Assembly: GCA_934120735.1 (NCBI GenBank)
Contig: CAKOVA010000006.1
Coordinates: forward strand, 1-52,202
Length of the DNA: 52,202 nucleotides
Reading direction: 5' to 3'
Source of the DNA: an uncultured Prevotella sp.
GTDB taxonomy: Bacteria; Bacteroidota; Bacteroidia; Bacteroidales; Bacteroidaceae
A program made the position numbers and the translations under genes. The notes beneath the pieces were generated by a model. That model made no database searches, was not told where the DNA came from, and saw nothing but the letters and a program-made list of their open reading frames with translations. How positions within the stretch are numbered: the first letter of the stretch is position 1; every line of letters begins with the position of its first letter. Shown here piece by piece: positions 1-7,817 of the stretch.

Positions 1-648
1 AATAACCCTTATATGCTGCCAGACATATAAGGGTTGTTTGTTAGTGTGAAAGACGGCTAATATTGGATGGTTACAGTGTATGGTCAACAAACCGAATGGC
101 CCCGACGTGGAAGCAACATAGCGAGTGAGGTAATTTTTCTCACCTCGAGAACCCTTAATGATATTCCCTCCCGTGTTCATATTGTATTCACGGTGACAAT
201 TGTTACACGTTGCAATACCGCTGGATGACAGGGTTAAAGGGTAATTTCTGCGTGGTATCGTGAGCCAGTCGAAGCAATTGGGGCATTGATTGTCGTAAGC
301 ATAGAAGACGGGAGGATAGTCTAAGTTGCCAAAGCCAACTATTACGCCATTGTTATAGCCAAAGGTAAGAGCCGTTCTTTGGTCTCTTGAGTTGAAAATG
401 GACGTGCTTTGGCTGCCTCGGTTGTTTTTGAAAGCGAAATAAGTTGCACCGCCTTTCATGGTTTGTTGTACCAAGCAAAACACGCCAGGCGACGTTGCGT
501 TCATCGCACTGGCCAGCGTTGCGTCGTTGTGTTCTTGGTTGTTGATCGCCACGAAGCACCGAACAGAACTGTATTGGTTCTGATTTTCTCCGCACGATGA
601 CAGCAATAGGGGCAGGAAAAGAAATAGGAATGTTCCTTTTCTTTTCAT
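1..648 (-). CDS. Lipoprotein with a Cys-X2-Cys pair (partial at window edge)
   Basis: The ATG at 648 opens a frame that stays open to base 1, so the C-terminus is not seen. The N-terminus reads as a lipoprotein signal: MKRKG, a leucine-rich stretch, then a lipobox ending LLLSSC at about residue 16. Around residues 130-160 are CPNC and a second CNNCHREY motif, resembling the Cys-X2-Cys/Cys-His pattern of Rieske-like or zinc-ribbon lipoproteins common in Bacteroidales. The gene follows the SRPBCC gene by 52 bases on the same strand. The frame runs through a perfect 12-bp hairpin at 4-35 that looks like a terminator, so the true stop may have been lost by a frameshift. Function unknown; probably anchored in the envelope. 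Confidence 0.6.
   Translation of the reverse strand, partial: MKRKGTFLFLFLPLLLSSCGENQNQYSSVRCFVAINNQEHNDATLASAMNATSPGVFCLVQQTMKGGATYFAFKNNRGSQSTSIFNSRDQRTALTFGYNNGVIVGFGNLDYPPVFYAYDNQCPNCFDWLTIPRRNYPLTLSSSGIATCNNCHREYNMNTGGNIIKGSRGEKNYLTRYVASTSGPFGLLTIHCNHPILAVFHTNKQPLYVWQHIRVI
4..35. terminator. Perfect 12-bp hairpin, terminator-like
   Basis: Arms AACCCTTATATG (4-15) and CATATAAGGGTT (24-35) pair perfectly around an 8-base loop. It lies where the minus-strand lipoprotein transcript would be expected to end, although the reading frame runs through it. Confidence 0.5.
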
Positions 649-700
649 TTTATGGATGCGTTTCAGACACCTCATCCCATCTCTTCTCCTGCTTTTAACC

Positions 701-1114
701 TTATTCATACTGTATCATTTGCAAGGCATCAGCCACTTTTTCGATACCTTCTTGCAACGGTTTTTTCACCATAGCCTTGATGAAAGGGTTCACTTCGGCC
801 TTCATCGTCAGCTTCATCTTGCTCGAATGGTCGGTCACAGGCAATATCTGTATCCATAGATTGACAGGGATTGGACTCTTTTTCGTCTCGAACTTGATAC
901 ACTTCGGTTCGTCTCTTTCGATGATGTTTAGTTGTACATCGCCCATTGGAGAATGGATGGAGATAGAATCAGCGTCGAAGGTTAGGTCCTTAATCTTATC
1001 TTCCGGTATTTTGTCGCGTACCTTCTCAATGTTTGTAAGGTCACTCAGCATGTTGTAAACAGACTGCTGTGAGTAGGGAATCTCGCGTATGGAACTTTCA
1101 AATTTGCTTGACAT
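701..1114 (-). CDS. SRPBCC-fold protein (START/polyketide cyclase-like)
   Basis: 137 aa from the ATG at 1114 (MSSKFESS). An in-frame ATG further upstream would lie inside pyrE and is less likely. The sequence has the SRPBCC pattern: an N-terminal strand (ESSIREIPYS), a helical DLTNIEKVRDKIP segment, successive strands, and a long C-terminal helix (PFIKAMVKKPLQEGIEKVADAL). Such folds hold a hydrophobic pocket, but no ligand can be assigned. It starts 37 bases after the pyrE stop on the same strand, so it is probably co-transcribed with pyrE. No signal peptide, so it should be cytoplasmic. Confidence 0.7.
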   Translation of the reverse strand: MSSKFESSIREIPYSQQSVYNMLSDLTNIEKVRDKIPEDKIKDLTFDADSISIHSPMGDVQLNIIERDEPKCIKFETKKSPIPVNLWIQILPVTDHSSKMKLTMKAEVNPFIKAMVKKPLQEGIEKVADALQMIQYE

Positions 1115-1151
1115 AATTTTGTAGCATGTATGATTTTTACTAAACGGGGAA

Positions 1152-1790
1152 TTACTTTCGCCAGCCGGATGGGTCCTTTCTCCACTCGTTGAGCAACTCG
1201 ATGTCACTTTCTTGGATATATCCTGTAGCCAGTGCCTCAGCCACTACATGGTCATAGTCGGTCAGGGTAACCAACTTGACGTTGGCGTCTGTGAACGCTT
1301 GTGCAGCGACAGGGAATCCGTAAGTGTAAGAGGCAACCATGCCAACAACGTCTCCTCCGGCTTTTCTGATGGCCTCTACCGCCTTCATAGAGCTGCCTCC
1401 GGTAGAGATAAGGTCTTCGATAACCACTACCTTGGCACCCTCTTTCATCTCACCTTCGATTAGGTTTTCCAGTCCGTGGTCCTTTGGTTTGCTTCTTACA
1501 TATATCAAAGGCATGTTTAATACATCAGCGATGAGGGCAGCTTGTGGGATGCCTGCCGTTGCCACACCTGCGATGACGTCAGCCTCGGGGAAGTGTTTCA
1601 AGATGGCATGCACCATCCCTACCTTCACGAAAGTGCGTATGTCTGGGTAAGAAAGCGTTTTTCTGTTGTCGCAATAAAAAGGCGATTTCCAGCCTGAAGC
1701 CCACGTGAAAGGCTCGTTGGGCTGTAGCTTGATGGCTTTAATGCGTAATAATTTGGATGCAAAATCTCTTTTTAATGTGTTATTTTCCAT
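1152..1790 (-). CDS. pyrE: Orotate phosphoribosyltransferase
   Basis: Transfers phosphoribose from PRPP to orotate to give OMP, the fifth step of de novo pyrimidine synthesis. 212 aa from the ATG at 1790 (MENNTLKRDF), the usual family length. The PRPP-binding motif VVVIEDLISTGGSS lies at about residues 118-131, and the catalytic-loop motif RSKPKDHG at about 96-103. The substrate-binding start FTWASGWKSPFYCDNR is also present. A longer frame reaching 1898 is rejected because it would overlap comF and the promoter at 1815-1846. The gene has its own promoter although it follows comF. Confidence 0.95.
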   Translation of the reverse strand: MENNTLKRDFASKLLRIKAIKLQPNEPFTWASGWKSPFYCDNRKTLSYPDIRTFVKVGMVHAILKHFPEADVIAGVATAGIPQAALIADVLNMPLIYVRSKPKDHGLENLIEGEMKEGAKVVVIEDLISTGGSSMKAVEAIRKAGGDVVGMVASYTYGFPVAAQAFTDANVKLVTLTDYDHVVAEALATGYIQESDIELLNEWRKDPSGWRK

Positions 1791-1814
1791 ATCGTAAGTT
1801 GTTGAGTATATATT

Positions 1815-1846
1815 GCAAAGATAGTTGAAATCTCCTATATTCCAAA
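1815..1846 (-). promoter_or_regulatory. Bacteroidetes-type promoter for pyrE
   Basis: Read on the minus strand: -33 TTTG (1846-1843), a 20-base spacer, and the -7 box TATCTTTG (1822-1815). The pyrE ATG is 24 bases downstream. This matches the primary sigma factor consensus TTTG/TAnnTTTG of Bacteroidota. Confidence 0.65.
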
Positions 1847-1882
1847 GGGATGAGTGGCTTTTTTGGTGCCATTCGTTCAGTT

Positions 1883-2578
1883 CTATCCTTTTGCCCAACC
1901 CAAAGAAAGCACGCTGACGTGTACCCTTCCATCCCGCTGCAGTGCCTTTCCGCAGGCGCAGATGGTGGCTCCGGTGGTCACGATGTCATCGATGAGCAGC
2001 ACATGTTTGCCCACCAACCCCGCGTTTTCGGCCAGTTGAAAGGCGTCTTCCACATTCTCCGTGCGAGCCAACCGATTCTTATGCGTCTGGCTGTCCTTGA
2101 ACTTCACACGTTTTAGTACATGCCTCATGATGGGCAACCCGCACACTTGGCTCACCCCTTTGGCGATTTCAAGACTTTGGTTGTATCCTCTTTGGCGTTC
2201 ACGGCCTTTCGTCAGCGGGACGGGTACGATGCAATTGATGCCTTTGAAGAATCCTTTAGCCTGAAATTCCTCAGCGGTCAGACATCCTAATTGTTCGCCA
2301 ATCTCTGGATGGTCACCATATTTCAGGGCGTAAATCATGCGACTTGCCTCCGACCGAGCCTGATAAAAGAACAGTGCTGCAGCCCGTTCAATGGGAATGC
2401 GAGCCCAGAACAGTTGTGCCATCTCGTTGTCGTACGCATCGTCTTCGTAGTGAGTGCGAGGCAAATGTAGGTTGCACGAGGCGCACAACACCTGTTCGCC
2501 TTCGGTCAATCTCCGCCTGCATTCCACACAGGTGCGGGGAGATATCAGGTCAAGGATTCTGCTTATAAAACTAATCAT
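1883..2578 (-). CDS. comF: ComF family phosphoribosyltransferase-like protein
   Basis: 231 aa. The N-terminal zinc finger has cysteines at 17, 20, 32 and 35 (CVEC, CASC), followed by a type I phosphoribosyltransferase fold with the PRPP motif VLLIDDIVTTGAT near residue 195 and KGRERQRGYNQS near 135. ComF proteins are needed for uptake of single-stranded DNA in naturally competent bacteria, but their enzymatic activity is not established, so competence is only a possibility here. The start overlaps the recX stop by 8 bases, which makes prmC-recX-comF a translationally coupled set. Confidence 0.88.
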   Translation of the reverse strand: MISFISRILDLISPRTCVECRRRLTEGEQVLCASCNLHLPRTHYEDDAYDNEMAQLFWARIPIERAAALFFYQARSEASRMIYALKYGDHPEIGEQLGCLTAEEFQAKGFFKGINCIVPVPLTKGRERQRGYNQSLEIAKGVSQVCGLPIMRHVLKRVKFKDSQTHKNRLARTENVEDAFQLAENAGLVGKHVLLIDDIVTTGATICACGKALQRDGRVHVSVLSLGWAKG

Positions 2579-3074
2579 CCATCCAATCGTCGGCTTGGTC
2601 GATACATTGTTTTATCTGTTCAATGTCAAATCCCCTACCCATGGCAAAGCGGATGAGCTTCATGCTGCGCTCATAGTCATTACGGCCCGTAACGGTTTTC
2701 AACTTTCGATGGATGAGTGGCCGCAGAATAGCGATGTAGTCTTCGTCTGGAATCTCATCGAGAACCCTGTTAAACACGTCCTTCGGCACCCCTTTCTGAT
2801 ACAAGGCTTGCTCTATTTTGCGGCGTCCCCATTGGTTGTAAGTCATCTTGTCGTTGACAAACGCACGCGTGTAGCGTTCGTCATCAACGTATTTCCCAGC
2901 AATCAGTCGATCCATGATGCGCTCTTGAACCGCACTGTCCAAGCCCCAAAGGCTCATCTTCCGAACCATCTCTCCGCTGCAGTGTTCCGCTCTGGCACAA
3001 AGGGCAGACAGCTTGTTCCAGGCCTCTTTTTCGGTCATTTCTTTCTTTTCGTTCATCATCCGTAATGTTTTCAT
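2571..3074 (-). CDS. recX: Regulatory protein RecX
   Basis: RecX binds RecA filaments and limits recombinase activity. The ATG at 3074 overlaps the prmC stop as ATGA, giving 167 aa (MKTLRMMNEK), within the family range. The RecX pattern of three-helix repeats is visible: MTEKEAWNKLSALCARAEHCSGEM, IMDRLIAGKYVDDERYTRAFVNDK, WGRRKIEQALYQKGVPKDV, then a third repeat ending in a weak acidic tail (QADDWMDD). A slightly longer start at 3092 is possible but would extend further into prmC. Cytoplasmic. Confidence 0.85.
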   Translation of the reverse strand: MKTLRMMNEKKEMTEKEAWNKLSALCARAEHCSGEMVRKMSLWGLDSAVQERIMDRLIAGKYVDDERYTRAFVNDKMTYNQWGRRKIEQALYQKGVPKDVFNRVLDEIPDEDYIAILRPLIHRKLKTVTGRNDYERSMKLIRFAMGRGFDIEQIKQCIDQADDWMDD

Positions 3075-3934
3075 GACTTTTCGGTTTGACAAGGGCGGCT
3101 CGCTCTGGCCATTCTGTCCTTGCCAAAAGCGTCTTTTCGGATTTCAATATCGATGAAACCTACGTTTTTGAGCATTTCTTCCAGTTGGTTTCTGTATAGC
3201 GGATTGATTTCAAAATACAGCTTTCCGCCGGATTTGAGTGCTTTGATGGCATAACTTGCGATGGCTTTGTAGAACAGCAGTGGGTCACTTTGAGGGACAA
3301 ACAGGGCCGTGGATGGCTCGAATTTCAGCACGTTTTGCGCCATTTCCCCTGCTTCAGAAGGGCAGATATAGGGTGGGTTAGATGCAATAATGTCCCATTT
3401 CATCGAGTCTTTTGGTGCCGCTAAGGCATCCTGAAGTTCAAAACAAACAGGCGCTTCCCATGCCTTTGCATTTTCGTTCGCTATGCGCAATGCATCCTGA
3501 GAGATGTCCCAAGCCGAAACAGCTGCACCTGGAATGTCCAAACTAAGCGTCACTGCGAGGCATCCTGAGCCTGTCCCGATGTCCAAAAGCGTGATGGGCT
3601 GCCCGTCAGCTGGTGTTGGTTCGCTGACAATCCATATGCAAAGTTCCTCCGTTTCGGGGCGTGGAATCAGCACACCCGGTGCCACTTTAAACCTGCGACC
3701 TGCAAACTCAGCTTCACCTAATACATATTGTACGGGTTCTGCTTGCCGCAACCGCTGCATGATTTTCTCCAAAGAACGACCTTCTTCTGCCGATAAATCG
3801 TTAACTTTGCCACACAGAATATCGGTGAGTGTCAATCCAAAACGCACCTCCAATACCGTTCTGACCACTGCTTTTGCTTCGGTTTCATCGTATAGAGGGG
3901 TGAGTTGTTCCCAAAGTTCCCGATAATTTTTCAT
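3071..3934 (-). CDS. prmC: Peptide chain release factor N5-glutamine methyltransferase
   Basis: Methylates the glutamine of the GGQ motif in release factors, using S-adenosylmethionine. 287 aa, the typical length. The N-terminal helical domain includes PVQYVLGEAEF, a segment characteristic of PrmC/HemK. The SAM site LDIGTGSGCLAV lies near residues 117-128, and the glutamine-binding NPPY motif (NPPYICPSE) near 187-195. It is first in the prmC-recX-comF set and is divergent from ribD, only 29 bases away. A -7-like TATATTTG on the minus strand (3947-3940) sits 5 bases before the ATG, so the transcript may be leaderless. Confidence 0.93.
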   Translation of the reverse strand: MKNYRELWEQLTPLYDETEAKAVVRTVLEVRFGLTLTDILCGKVNDLSAEEGRSLEKIMQRLRQAEPVQYVLGEAEFAGRRFKVAPGVLIPRPETEELCIWIVSEPTPADGQPITLLDIGTGSGCLAVTLSLDIPGAAVSAWDISQDALRIANENAKAWEAPVCFELQDALAAPKDSMKWDIIASNPPYICPSEAGEMAQNVLKFEPSTALFVPQSDPLLFYKAIASYAIKALKSGGKLYFEINPLYRNQLEEMLKNVGFIDIEIRKDAFGKDRMARASRPCQTEKS

Positions 3935-3963
3935 GGCAACAAATATACTAAAAAAATAAGAAC

Positions 3964-4908
3964 ATGAACCAAGAAGAACTCGATAAAATGTACATGCGGC
4001 GCTGCCTTCAACTCGCCAGGCAGGGTAGGGCTTTGGCCAAGCCCAATCCCATGGTGGGTGCTGTGATTGTTTATCAAGGCCGCATACTGGGTGAAGGTTA
4101 TCATGTGCGATGTGGACAGGCTCATGCAGAGGTCAACGCCTTTGCATCTGTCCGTCCAGCTGATGAGCTTTTGCTGTCGCAGAGCACGCTCTATGTCAGT
4201 TTGGAACCTTGTTGTCACACCGGCAAGACCCCTCCCTGCGCCGATTTGATCATCAGAAAGCAGGTGAAACGTGTGGTGTGTGGCTGCATTGACCCATTTG
4301 CCCAAGTGCACGGACGCGGTGTGCAGAGACTTCGTGATGCGGGCATTGACGTGACGGTTGGCGTGTTGGGCGACGAGTGCCGTGCGTTGAATCGGCAGTT
4401 TAACGTGTACAACACGCTTGAACGCCCCTATATCCTACTGAAATGGGCCCAAACCATCAATGGTTTTTTGGATGCCGATGGCAAGGCTTTGGCATTGTCA
4501 ACGCCATTCACCCAGATGCTGGTTCATCGGTTGCGGGCGCAGTATGATGCCATACTTGTTGGTCGTGTAACGGATGAACGCGAGCATCCGCGCCTCACGG
4601 TGCGTGAGTGGTCGGGCCCCAATCCCTTGCGCTTGGTGCTGCTCAGCGGCATCACGCTGCCTCGGTTGATGGCAGATTTGCATCAACAGCATGTGCAATC
4701 GTTGATGATAGAGGGTGGAGCCAAGACATTGCAGAGCTTCATCGATGCGGGTCTGTGGGACGAAATACGTGTGGAGACCAGTCGATTGCTGGTTTCGGGA
4801 GGTACGAAAGCGCCCGTTTTACCAGCGGGTCTGACCTTGTGGCAGCATGAGGTGTACGATGGTAACTTGATAGATACGTTCGGTCGAGGGGAAGCCTTGG
4901 GCATCTGA
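3964..4908 (+). CDS. ribD: Riboflavin biosynthesis protein RibD (deaminase/reductase)
   Basis: Bifunctional enzyme of riboflavin synthesis: deamination then reduction of the pyrimidine intermediate. 314 aa. The N-terminal deaminase domain (residues 1-about 140) shows zinc and catalytic motifs HAEVNAF (His54, Glu56) and PCCHTGKTPPC. The C-terminal reductase domain starts near YILLKWAQTINGF, with LVGRVT and IEGGAKTLQSF motifs. It is slightly shorter than many RibD proteins but both halves look intact. It stands alone here: the other rib gene in the window, ribF, is 8 kb away. No FMN riboswitch is present in the short leader. Confidence 0.93.
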   Translation: MNQEELDKMYMRRCLQLARQGRALAKPNPMVGAVIVYQGRILGEGYHVRCGQAHAEVNAFASVRPADELLLSQSTLYVSLEPCCHTGKTPPCADLIIRKQVKRVVCGCIDPFAQVHGRGVQRLRDAGIDVTVGVLGDECRALNRQFNVYNTLERPYILLKWAQTINGFLDADGKALALSTPFTQMLVHRLRAQYDAILVGRVTDEREHPRLTVREWSGPNPLRLVLLSGITLPRLMADLHQQHVQSLMIEGGAKTLQSFIDAGLWDEIRVETSRLLVSGGTKAPVLPAGLTLWQHEVYDGNLIDTFGRGEALGI

Positions 4909-5115
4909 CCCTCATGGTTGTCAAAGTCTGTTCAATGTGTTTGAAAACGATATGGCAACTCATTGAAAAGCAAAGGATTATAGATACAAAAACAAACTCA
5001 TTGAGATTGAGTGCCAATCTCAATGAGTTTGCATGCCAATTGCATTGACTTTGAAGCCCAAAGTCAATGCAATTAAATTACTATCAGCAAGCACTTGCTT
5101 TGCTGTTCAACTTTT
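4909..5115. other. Convergent intergenic region holding a 22-bp-period array
   Basis: The ribD stop is at 4908 and the next minus-strand frame ends at 5116. The interval contains the array at 4994-5074. Weaker in-register sequence can be followed back to about 4928, for example CTGTTCAATGTGTTT at 4928-4942. I see no gene here. Confidence 0.7.
4994..5074. repeat. 22-bp-period palindromic array, four units
   Basis: Four 15-bp units start at 4994, 5016, 5038 and 5060, exactly 22 bp apart, with 7-bp spacers GAGTGCC, GCATGCC and GAAGCCC. All four fit the palindromic consensus AAWNNCANTGNNWTT. Units 1 and 2 are perfect inverted repeats of each other, as are units 3 and 4, so each pair can form a 15-bp stem with a 7-base loop. 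It lies between the convergent ends of ribD and a minus-strand remnant. The same design occurs at 21353, 37130 and 50039. Confidence 0.85.
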
Positions 5116-5277
5116 TTACTTACGTTTCTTCACCTTCTTTACGCCCTCCACGGTCATCTTAACGGGTTTGATGAAGCCGTTTTTATCGAAATACATGCGG
5201 TCAATGCAGGTCTCACGATGGTTTCCGTCGGTTTCTGTCAACGGACCGATAACCCGGATAGCCCCATCCTCCTTCAT
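5116..5277 (-). pseudogene. Remnant of the C-terminus of a GH43-like glycoside hydrolase
   Basis: A 53-codon frame (MKEDGAIRVIGPL to KKVKKRK) is open back to a stop at 5299-5301. Its sequence GNHRETCIDRMYFDKNGF then IKPVKMTVEGV resembles the last strands of family 43 glycosidases (xylosidase/arabinofuranosidase type), where similar segments close the propeller. The catalytic part, some 300 residues, is absent, so this is probably the tail of a deleted gene. A genuine small protein is the alternative. It lies just downstream of the helical protein gene ending at 5304. Confidence 0.5.
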
Positions 5278-5303
5278 ACCGCATGAAGTTGTCGCTTGTC
5301 ATT

Positions 5304-5720
5304 TTAGGTTGTTTTGGTTTCGTTTTTGTTGTTGTTTGATAATCTTTGTTGGATGGCATCCATCTTCTTGAGGCGGTCTATAGAGTAGATCTTGCTGTAA
5401 TGATCAAGGAAATCGAACAGCGCAAAAGACTTCTTAAGCAACAGGTCGCCTTCGGGTTTCGACACCATGTCAGCCTCTGCCAGATAGAGTTCGGCCAGCA
5501 TTTCCATCTTATAGAATCGCTTTTCTTCATCCTCTTGGTCAAGGGTCTCAATGACTTTTTCCACCGGGGCCAGATGGTAGAAGGTGTAAGGACCAACATA
5601 TTGGTCGTACAGTTTCTTGAGTTCCTCGTGCTTGGCCGTCACTTCTTTCTTCTCTAACAGTCGGGCCAGGGCTGCCAGAAACTCGCGGATAAGCCGCATA
5701 ATGTAGTCACGTTCTAACAT
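5304..5720 (-). CDS. Hypothetical all-helical protein
   Basis: 138 aa, MLERDYIMRLIREFLAAL to NNNKNETKTT. It is predicted all-helical and highly charged, with no signal peptide or membrane segment. The N-terminal pattern RDYIMRLIREFLAALARLL resembles the start of DUF6483-type proteins of other bacteria, but I cannot confirm this. The tail is low-complexity (SNNNKNETKTT). It follows the helicase gene by 31 bases on the same strand and is likely co-transcribed with it. Function unknown. Confidence 0.6.
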   Translation of the reverse strand: MLERDYIMRLIREFLAALARLLEKKEVTAKHEELKKLYDQYVGPYTFYHLAPVEKVIETLDQEDEEKRFYKMEMLAELYLAEADMVSKPEGDLLLKKSFALFDFLDHYSKIYSIDRLKKMDAIQQRLSNNNKNETKTT

Positions 5721-5751
5721 AATATATAGTGTTTAGTGATTTATAACATGT

Positions 5752-7731
5752 TTACCAAAGTGAATCTTGTTGCAGACTCTGCGTATAGTCATATAGTTTT
5801 TTATAGAAAGGATGGCGCACCAGCGTGGGAACATGTCCTAAGATGATGAGTTTCATGCGGGCTCGGGTCATGGCAACGTTCATCCGCCGCAGGTCACGAA
5901 GAAAGCCTATCTGTCCATCATCGTTTGCCCTGACCAGCGAAATGAGGATGACATCTCGTTCCTGTCCTTGAAAACCATCAACCGTGTTCACGCTGATGAG
6001 ATGACGAAAGGGCTTGAAAAAGGGACGTTTTTTAATGAGTCGGCGCAAATACTGCACTTGTGCGCGATACGGAGAGATGATACCTACGTCGACAGCTTCG
6101 TCCAATAAACGTTGTTTACCAATCTTATTGAAATACTGTTCCAGAGTGCTGAGGGTTAATTCAGCTTCATCTTCATTGATTCTGCCGAAGTTTTCACCCA
6201 CAAAACGTTCCTGAAATGTCGGTGCGTTCGATGCAGATTCTTCGATGAAATGGGCGTTTTCTGCCTGTTCGGCGGTGTCTATCCACTGGATGGGAACATC
6301 ATAATCCGAGATTCCCCGATACTTAATAGCTGGCGCACTCTGAACTTTTCCGTGATAAAACCAGTCGCTTGAGAAGCGCATAATCTGATCATTCATGCGA
6401 TATTGCATGCCAAGCATCGTCACTACTTCTGGTTTATTCTCTACAATGCGTTGCATGAGCGTTTTGTCCAGACCACTCTTTAAGGCGGCAATGCTTTTAA
6501 TTGTTGGCGGCAACTGGCAGTGGTCGCCTGCCAACACCACGCGGTGAACCTTCCGAATGGCAATCCAGCAGGCGGCTTCCAATGCTTGTGCAGCCTCATC
6601 AATGAACAATGTTTGGTATTTTTGTCCCACCAGAAGACGGTTAGCGGCACCTGTTAGGGTGGAAGCGATGACCCTTGCTTCTCCAAAAAGCTGTGCTTTG
6701 ATGCGTATCTCCAATTCGGTTGCCCGCTCTTGGAGGCGTTCCACCTTTTGATGAAAGCCAGAACCGGCAGCCTTACGATGCTGTTTGAGTTGCCGAAGGG
6801 CTTTGCGTATGGCCCACAATTGCGGATAATCGGGATGTGATTCGAACCTACGTTCGTAGGTAAACGACAGCATTTTGTCATTCACTCGTGTGGGATTGCC
6901 GATGCGAAGCACGTTCACGCCTCGGTCAACAAGCCGCTCACTAATCCAATCGACCGCCATATTGCTCTGCGCACAGACTAAAACTTGACTCTCACGCTTG
7001 AGGGTTTCGTAGATTGCCTCTACGAGTGTGGTTGTCTTTCCGGTACCCGGAGGGCCGTGAACCACCATCACATCCTTGGCTTTCAACACCTTGTTTACGG
7101 CTTCTGCCTGCAGGTCATTGAGCCAAGGAAACCGAATGTCGTCAAAAGAAAAGCGTCCGGCAGTCTGCGAAGTCGAATAAAAAAGGTCGCGAAGATAGGC
7201 CAATCGGTTGTCTTTGGCATTCATCACGCGGTCTAAGGCATCGAACATCAACCGATAAGAAGTCTCGTCAAAGAACAGTTGTACGCCCACTTGCTCGGCC
7301 GTTTGGATAGAGGTAACCATGCCATTGTCAGGCAATGTCACCACCATTCGGTCGTTGTCGGCATAGCTCACCATACCCGTGACGGGGAAATAAGAAAGTG
7401 ATTTAGAAGCAACGGATAGATTATTTTTGCCCATTCCATCGTGTTTTCCTGCTTTCTGAACCATCTGAAAAAAGGCAACTGGTCGTCCGTATTCAAAATT
7501 GTGACTAATCTCTTCATCGACAGGACGAAACACTTCAACTGCCAACTGATTGAGCGAGTTGTAAAAACTCTTGCCTACGCGGACGGGAAACCACGCGTCA
7601 CCGCGCTTCACCTTCCTGGTTATACCCATCATCTCGGTCTGCTTACGGAAAGCATCCTTCTCTGTTGCATACTCCAATTGGAGCAACAACTTCTGACGTT
7701 TGAGTTCTGAAATAGCCGATTGTGGTGACAT
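5752..7731 (-). CDS. SF1 superfamily DNA/RNA helicase (IGHMBP2/Upf1-like)
   Basis: 659 aa from the ATG at 7731 (MSPQSAISELKRQ). A frame opening 10 codons earlier is rejected because it crosses a -7 box at 7748-7741. Motif I is GPPGTGKTTT, motif Ia VLVCAQSNMAVD, motif II FIDEAAQAL, motif III VLAGDHCQLPPT, and motifs IV-VI include ISPYRAQVQYLR, VNTVDGFQGQERDVI and MNVAMTRARMKLIILG. This is the SMUBP-2/Upf1 group of 5'-3' helicases; the bacterial role is unclear. An N-terminal domain of about 200 residues precedes the ATPase core, as in other bacterial members. Probably cytoplasmic. Confidence 0.9.
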   Translation of the reverse strand: MSPQSAISELKRQKLLLQLEYATEKDAFRKQTEMMGITRKVKRGDAWFPVRVGKSFYNSLNQLAVEVFRPVDEEISHNFEYGRPVAFFQMVQKAGKHDGMGKNNLSVASKSLSYFPVTGMVSYADNDRMVVTLPDNGMVTSIQTAEQVGVQLFFDETSYRLMFDALDRVMNAKDNRLAYLRDLFYSTSQTAGRFSFDDIRFPWLNDLQAEAVNKVLKAKDVMVVHGPPGTGKTTTLVEAIYETLKRESQVLVCAQSNMAVDWISERLVDRGVNVLRIGNPTRVNDKMLSFTYERRFESHPDYPQLWAIRKALRQLKQHRKAAGSGFHQKVERLQERATELEIRIKAQLFGEARVIASTLTGAANRLLVGQKYQTLFIDEAAQALEAACWIAIRKVHRVVLAGDHCQLPPTIKSIAALKSGLDKTLMQRIVENKPEVVTMLGMQYRMNDQIMRFSSDWFYHGKVQSAPAIKYRGISDYDVPIQWIDTAEQAENAHFIEESASNAPTFQERFVGENFGRINEDEAELTLSTLEQYFNKIGKQRLLDEAVDVGIISPYRAQVQYLRRLIKKRPFFKPFRHLISVNTVDGFQGQERDVILISLVRANDDGQIGFLRDLRRMNVAMTRARMKLIILGHVPTLVRHPFYKKLYDYTQSLQQDSLW

Positions 7732-7740
7732 AAGTACGGA

Positions 7741-7748
7741 CAAAGATA
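7741..7748 (-). promoter_or_regulatory. -7 box close to the helicase start
   Basis: Minus-strand TATCTTTG (7748-7741) ends 9 bases before the ATG at 7731. I see no TTTG at the expected upstream distance, so confidence is limited. If used, the leader would be almost absent. Confidence 0.45.
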
Positions 7749-7801
7749 CGCTTTTTAGCAAGAATTGACGAGCTACGAACGTTATATTTTGCGTAAATCG
7801 C

Positions 7802-7809
7802 TATCTTTG
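7802..7809 (+). promoter_or_regulatory. -7 box close to the ABC ATPase start
   Basis: TATCTTTG ends 8 bases before the ATG at 7818, so a transcript starting 5-7 bases after the box would be leaderless. No clear -33 TTTG is seen at 19-20 bases. Confidence 0.45.
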
Positions 7810-7817
7810 CAACAGAC

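Noticed and set aside
1850..2116. Plus-strand open frame across comF
   Set aside because: Antisense shadow of comF; the minus strand has the clear ComF motifs.
3935..3963. FMN riboswitch before ribD
   Set aside because: The interval to the divergent prmC is only 29 bases, far too short.
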